Shown here: positions 12,941 through 15,608 of the stretch, piece by piece
Layout of the letters: each line of letters begins with the position of its first letter
Position numbering within the stretch: the stretch's first letter is position 1
Assembly: GCA_934574045.1 (NCBI GenBank)
Contig: CAKTMK010000045.1
Coordinates: forward strand, 1 to 15,608
Direction of reading: 5' to 3'
DNA: 15,608 bases
DNA from: an uncultured Oscillibacter sp.
Lineage (GTDB): Bacteria > Bacillota > Clostridia > Oscillospirales > Oscillospiraceae
Program-made: the position numbers and the translations under genes
The notes under the pieces: model-generated
Database searches by the model: none
The model's input: only the letters and a program-made list of their open reading frames with translations
Told to the model about the DNA's origin: nothing

Positions 12941-13738
12941 TCAGCTTCGGGCCAGCGCGCCCGTCAGGTGCAGGACGGCCTCCAGCACGCCGCCGCCCAC
13001 CGCCAGCGCCTTGTCCGACGCGGTGCGGCAGTTGGCCTCCTCCCCGCGGGGGTCCACGTCGCCCGCCTTCATGCCCTTGAACACCGGCGTGCCGTCCGCC
13101 AGAATGCCCCGAAGGACGCCGGTGAGCGTGCAGCGCATGGGAACGCCCTCCACCTCTCCGGCTATGTCGCCCTCCCGCACCTGCGCTCCAATGTCCAGAA
13201 GCTGGCGGAACACACCGTCCGCCGGGGCGCGGAGGACCCGCTCGCCGGAAAAGCCGCCGATCAGGCCGGGGACGCCGGTGTTGGGCAGGGCGGAGCCGGT
13301 GTAATACACGCGGCCCAGCGTGTGGCCCCGCATGGTCTCCACCACCGCGTGGCAGTCCTCCCCCGCCGTAAAGCCGGGGCCGACGCCCACCACCGCGGGC
13401 GCGTCCGTGATGCGGGTGCCCAGATTCCGCTTGGCGAGGATCGCGTCTACCAGCGCGTCCGGTCCCAGCGCCGGGACGCACGTTCCCTCCGGGTCCGGCA
13501 GCACCGGGATCACGCCCTGACGCAGAAGCGCCAGCGCCTGCTCCGCCGTCTCCGCCCGGGCCGCCGTCACATCCTCCACCGTCGTCCGCCCCAGCACGAT
13601 GGCCTGCGAAAAGCAGACCGTCCGCCGGATGGCCGTGGGCGCGGGCAGGTCCGTCATCACCACCTGTATTCCGCTGCGCCAAAGGCGCAGGGCGGCGCCG
13701 GTGGCGATATCCCCCGCGCCGCGGATCACTGTCAGCAT
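12941..13738 (-). CDS. yqeB: YqeB/EF2563-family selenium-dependent molybdenum hydroxylase system protein
   Basis: A 265-residue protein. It opens with a nucleotide-binding-like start, VIRGAGDIATGAALRL at 4-19, then VVMTDLPAPTAIRRTVCFSQA (26-46), which is close to the family signature. The C-terminal third, residues 170-230 (APADGVFR...GAQVREGDI...GVLRGIL..GTPVFKGMKAGDVDPR), looks like a biotinyl/lipoyl-type barrel, as usual in this family. YqeB proteins co-occur with selenium-dependent molybdenum hydroxylases, such as selenium-dependent xanthine dehydrogenases, and are thought to help mature their cofactor; the reaction is not established. The gene follows yqeC by 16 bases with its ribosome-binding site (GGAGGGG) close behind the yqeC stop, so they form one operon. 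No hydroxylase gene is inside the window. Confidence 0.88.
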   Translation of the reverse strand: MLTVIRGAGDIATGAALRLWRSGIQVVMTDLPAPTAIRRTVCFSQAIVLGRTTVEDVTAARAETAEQALALLRQGVIPVLPDPEGTCVPALGPDALVDAILAKRNLGTRITDAPAVVGVGPGFTAGEDCHAVVETMRGHTLGRVYYTGSALPNTGVPGLIGGFSGERVLRAPADGVFRQLLDIGAQVREGDIAGEVEGVPMRCTLTGVLRGILADGTPVFKGMKAGDVDPRGEEANCRTASDKALAVGGGVLEAVLHLTGALARS

Positions 13739-13754
13739 CTCGTCCGCCCCTCCT

Positions 13755-14414
13755 TCAAAAGATCTTTCCCAACCGCAGCGAACCGGCTATGGCCGGACAG
13801 CCCGCCAGCTCCGCCAGCTCCATGGCCGCGCCGGGAGCCAGCTCCGCCTGATTCACCAGCAGCCGCCGGTGCAGCCCCTCCGCCCGCAGGACGGCGGCGG
13901 CCATCTCCGGCGTGATCCGGTCCGTCTCCTTCGCGCCCACCAGCGCGGCGTAGCGTTCGGGCCGGTGCGCGCCCTCCCGGATGGTCCGCCTGAAGCCGGA
14001 CGCCCCCGCCACGCACACCGTCTGCCCCGCCTCCGGCGGGATCACCGGCTCGTGGGGGGCGTGGGCCTTCATGGGGCGGCGGGCCGCGCCGTCCGCCTCC
14101 ACCAGCACATACTCGAAAAGCGCCGCCAGCGCCCGGACCGGCAGCTCCGGCGCAGTCAGCTTTCCGTTCTCCAGCGCCGTTCCCGCGCAGACAAGGCGGC
14201 TCTCCGCCACGGCGGCCCGCAGCGCCGCCTCTCCGCCCTCCGTCACGCAGGGAATGCCCGGAAAGGGGAAGATCTTCGTGGTGGTGCACAGCAGCACGGC
14301 GTGTCCCGCCGCCGCCAGCTCGCCGCCCAGCGTCCGCAGCAGCGTGGTCTTTCCTCCGCCGCCGATCACCGCGGTCACTCCGGGAACGATCTCCAGCGCC
14401 CGCGTCCAGACCAT
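13755..14414 (-). CDS. yqeC: YqeC, putative selenium-dependent hydroxylase cofactor protein
   Basis: A 219-residue P-loop protein. The nucleotide-binding loop GGGGKTT is at 18-24 after a beta strand (VTAVI). Further family blocks are LLCTTTKIF (41-49), VLVEADGAARRPMKAHAPHEPVIP (103-126) and a late LLVNQAEL (185-192). YqeC proteins travel with YqeB in genomes that carry selenium-dependent molybdenum hydroxylases. A GTPase or kinase-like role in cofactor maturation is assumed, but the reaction is not settled. The ATG at 14414 has a very strong GGAGGGGGGAG upstream; the longer frame to 14471 would include the promoter and is rejected. It is first in the yqeC-yqeB operon and divergent from moaA. 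Confidence 0.87.
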   Translation of the reverse strand: MVWTRALEIVPGVTAVIGGGGKTTLLRTLGGELAAAGHAVLLCTTTKIFPFPGIPCVTEGGEAALRAAVAESRLVCAGTALENGKLTAPELPVRALAALFEYVLVEADGAARRPMKAHAPHEPVIPPEAGQTVCVAGASGFRRTIREGAHRPERYAALVGAKETDRITPEMAAAVLRAEGLHRRLLVNQAELAPGAAMELAELAGCPAIAGSLRLGKIF

Positions 14415-14442
14415 GCGGCTCCCCCCTCCGTCCGTTTTCTCA

Positions 14443-14471
14443 ACGATACCACGGCGCCCTGCCGCCGTCAA
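14443..14471 (-). promoter_or_regulatory. Predicted promoter of yqeC-yqeB
   Basis: Minus strand: TTGACG (14471-14466), a 17-base spacer, TATCGT (14448-14443). Start near 14436 gives a leader of about 22 bases. Confidence 0.5.
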
Positions 14472-14482
14472 GGCGCGGCGTA

Positions 14483-14502
14483 GGAAAGGTCGACCTATTT
14501 CC
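14483..14502. promoter_or_regulatory. Palindromic candidate operator between yqeC and moaA
   Basis: A perfect 10-base palindrome AGGTCGACCT at 14487-14496 sits inside a wider inverted repeat, GGAAA (14483-14487) and TTTCC (14498-14502). It lies between the two divergent -35 boxes (14466-14471 and 14503-14508) and touches the moaA -35. A shared regulator of both molybdenum units is a reasonable inference; which one is unknown. Confidence 0.5.
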
Positions 14503-14531
14503 TTGACTTTGCCTGTAAAAAATGGTAAGCT
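14503..14531 (+). promoter_or_regulatory. Predicted promoter of moaA
   Basis: TTGACT at 14503-14508, a 17-base spacer, TAAGCT at 14526-14531. Start near 14538 leaves about 32 bases before the ATG, too short for a Moco riboswitch. Confidence 0.5.
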
Positions 14532-14537
14532 GAAAGC

Positions 14538-14559
14538 GTATCACTCATCTGAGTATCAC
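14538..14559. repeat. Direct and inverted repeats in the moaA leader
   Basis: GTATCAC occurs at 14538-14544 and at 14553-14559, a 15-base (about 1.5 helical turns) period. Between them ACTCA (14543-14547) and TGAGT (14550-14554) form a small inverted repeat. The second copy abuts the GGAGGG ribosome-binding site and the first sits at the predicted transcription start, a position suited to a repressor or to translational control. Confidence 0.4.
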
Positions 14560-14569
14560 GGAGGGTTTC

Positions 14570-15514
14570 ATGACCGACGGCTGCGGACGGACAATTCGAT
14601 ACCTCCGGCTGTCGGTGACAGACCTGTGCAACTACCGCTGCCGGTACTGTATGCCGGAGGCGGGCGTGGAGAAGCGGCCCCACCGGGACATCCTCTCCGT
14701 GGAGGAGTGCGTGGAGATCGGCCGGGCGGCGGTGCGCTGCGGCGTGAAAAAGATCCGGCTCACCGGCGGCGAGCCGCTGGTGCGGCGCGGGATCTTGGAC
14801 ATCTGCCGGGGTCTTTCCGCCATCGACGGGCTGGACGAGCTGTGCCTGACCACCAACGGGAGCCTTCTTCCCGCGCTGGCCGCCCCCCTGCGGGACGCGG
14901 GCGTCACGCGCCTGAACGTCAGCCTGGACACGCTGCGGCCGGAGCGCTTCGCCCGGATCACCCGGGTTGGGAGCCTTTCCGACGTGCTGGCCGGACTGGA
15001 CGCGGCGGAGCGGGCCGGCTTTTCCCATCTGAAATGCAACGTAGTGCTGATCGGCGGCTTCAACGATGACGAGATCGAGCCGCTGGTGGGCCTGACGAAG
15101 GACCGCCCGTGGGAGGTCCGGTTCATCGAGCTGATGCCCATGGGCCAGTGCGCCAATTGGGACCGGGAGCGCTTTCTCCCCGCGGAGGAGGTCCTGCGCC
15201 GGGTCCCGGCGCTGCGGCCCTGCGATCCCTCCGGCACGGCGGCGCGCTACCGCGTCCCCGGCTGGGCCGGAACGGTGGGGCTGATCGAACCGCTGAGCCA
15301 CCGGTTCTGCGACCGGTGCGACCGCATCCGCGTCACGGCGGACGGGCGGCTCAAGCCCTGTCTCCACAGCGCGGAGGAGCTGCCCCTGCGGGGGCTGCAC
15401 GGCGCGGAGCTGGAGGACGCCATCCGCCGCGGGGCGGCCCGCAAGCCGGAGCGCCACCACCTTACCGACGGCGGGAGCGAAACGGCGCGGGATATGAACG
15501 AGATCGGCGGCTGA
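14570..15514 (+). CDS. moaA: GTP 3',8-cyclase MoaA (molybdopterin biosynthesis)
   Basis: A 314-residue radical SAM enzyme that performs the first step of molybdopterin synthesis: GTP to 3',8-cyclo-GTP, which MoaC turns into cyclic pyranopterin monophosphate. The N-terminal 4Fe-4S motif is C20/C24/C27 (CNYRCRYC) after YLRLSVTDL. SAM-binding TGGEPLVR follows at about 65-72. The C-terminal cluster motif C-x2-C-x13-C is in FCDRCDRIRVTADGRLKPCL, and the protein ends in the essential Gly-Gly (EIGG). It is slightly short (many are 320-335) but all key elements are present. GGAGGG lies 5 bases before the ATG. Divergent yqeC-yqeB places it in the selenium-molybdenum hydroxylase context. No moaC, moaE or mogA is inside the window. 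Confidence 0.95.
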   Translation: MTDGCGRTIRYLRLSVTDLCNYRCRYCMPEAGVEKRPHRDILSVEECVEIGRAAVRCGVKKIRLTGGEPLVRRGILDICRGLSAIDGLDELCLTTNGSLLPALAAPLRDAGVTRLNVSLDTLRPERFARITRVGSLSDVLAGLDAAERAGFSHLKCNVVLIGGFNDDEIEPLVGLTKDRPWEVRFIELMPMGQCANWDRERFLPAEEVLRRVPALRPCDPSGTAARYRVPGWAGTVGLIEPLSHRFCDRCDRIRVTADGRLKPCLHSAEELPLRGLHGAELEDAIRRGAARKPERHHLTDGGSETARDMNEIGG

Positions 15515-15538
15515 CGTCGGCCGCCGCCCTTGCGGAAC

Positions 15539-15567
15539 GCATCCCCGCCTGCGGCGAGAATGCTTTT
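15539..15567 (+). terminator. Possible terminator after moaA
   Basis: GCATCCCCGCC (15539-15549) pairs with GGCGAGAATGC (15553-15563) with two mismatches around a 3-base loop, followed by TTTTCCTTTC. If real, moaA is transcribed alone. The sequence beyond to 15608 holds no gene I can support. Confidence 0.5.
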
Positions 15568-15608
15568 CCTTTCGGGCGCGGCCTCCTTTTCGCGGAAAGC
15601 TCCCGCTT

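Noticed and set aside
12924..13682. Glycine/Arg-rich minus-strand frame overlapping yqeB
   Set aside because: It is an alternative frame of the same strand, low complexity (GGGRRR-type), and is displaced by the clear YqeB-family protein at 12941-13738.
14538..14569. Molybdenum cofactor riboswitch upstream of moaA
   Set aside because: The leader from the predicted start is about 32 bases, far shorter than the Moco RNA motif, and shows no matching multi-stem structure.

Overview
The window looks like a piece of chromosome from a GC-rich, spore-forming Firmicute. An anaerobic gut Clostridia member of the Oscillospiraceae (Flavonifractor/Lawsonibacter-like) is the best guess. This is an inference from four things: the GC-rich codon use, a CwlJ/GerQ-type spore germination pair, a CsaB-type pyruvyl transferase, and the YqeB/YqeC proteins of selenium-dependent molybdenum hydroxylase systems. 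I see no phage, insertion sequence, CRISPR array, tRNA or rRNA. The region reads as ordinary, densely packed chromosome with 16 genes. No gene-free stretch exceeds about 255 bases.

Layout, left to right. (1) 77-1162, minus: a GNAT acetyltransferase followed by a membrane-anchored DUF4330 protein. They diverge from a large two-domain cell-envelope enzyme at 1278-3503 (GT4 glycosyltransferase fused to CsaB-like pyruvyl transferase); the two promoters overlap. (2) 3595-5669, minus: a small nitroreductase, a GerQ-like spore coat protein, a CwlJ/SleB-type cortex hydrolase and a small four-cysteine protein. (3) 5924-7180, plus: a diaminopimelate decarboxylase of a divergent clade, with a clear promoter and terminator. 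(4) 7261-10757, minus: an operon encoding an FHA-SEDS (FtsW/RodA-type) fusion, a class B penicillin-binding protein whose start overlaps it by 14 bases, and a small membrane protein. (5) 10973-12845, plus: a small radical SAM enzyme of unknown role, a strong terminator, then a ketopantoate-reductase-family gene that seems to depend on read-through or an unseen promoter. (6) 12941-15514: yqeC-yqeB (minus) diverging from moaA (plus), around a palindrome centred between the two promoters.

Three themes tie the genes together. The first is envelope building: GT4-CsaB (probably pyruvylated wall polymer for SLH-protein anchoring) and the FHA-SEDS/PBP peptidoglycan synthase, whose FHA domain points to control by threonine phosphorylation. 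The second is spore germination: CwlJ with its partner GerQ. The third is molybdenum enzyme maturation: MoaA for molybdopterin and YqeB/YqeC for the selenium-dependent hydroxylase cofactor. Convergent gene pairs are separated by hairpins that look usable as terminators from both sides (3535-3568, 7206-7238, 12870-12905).

The most notable items are the FHA-SEDS fusion, the GT4-CsaB fusion, the radical SAM/reductase pair with an internal terminator, and the regulatory DNA between yqeC and moaA. Family names come from recognition of motifs, not from a database search.
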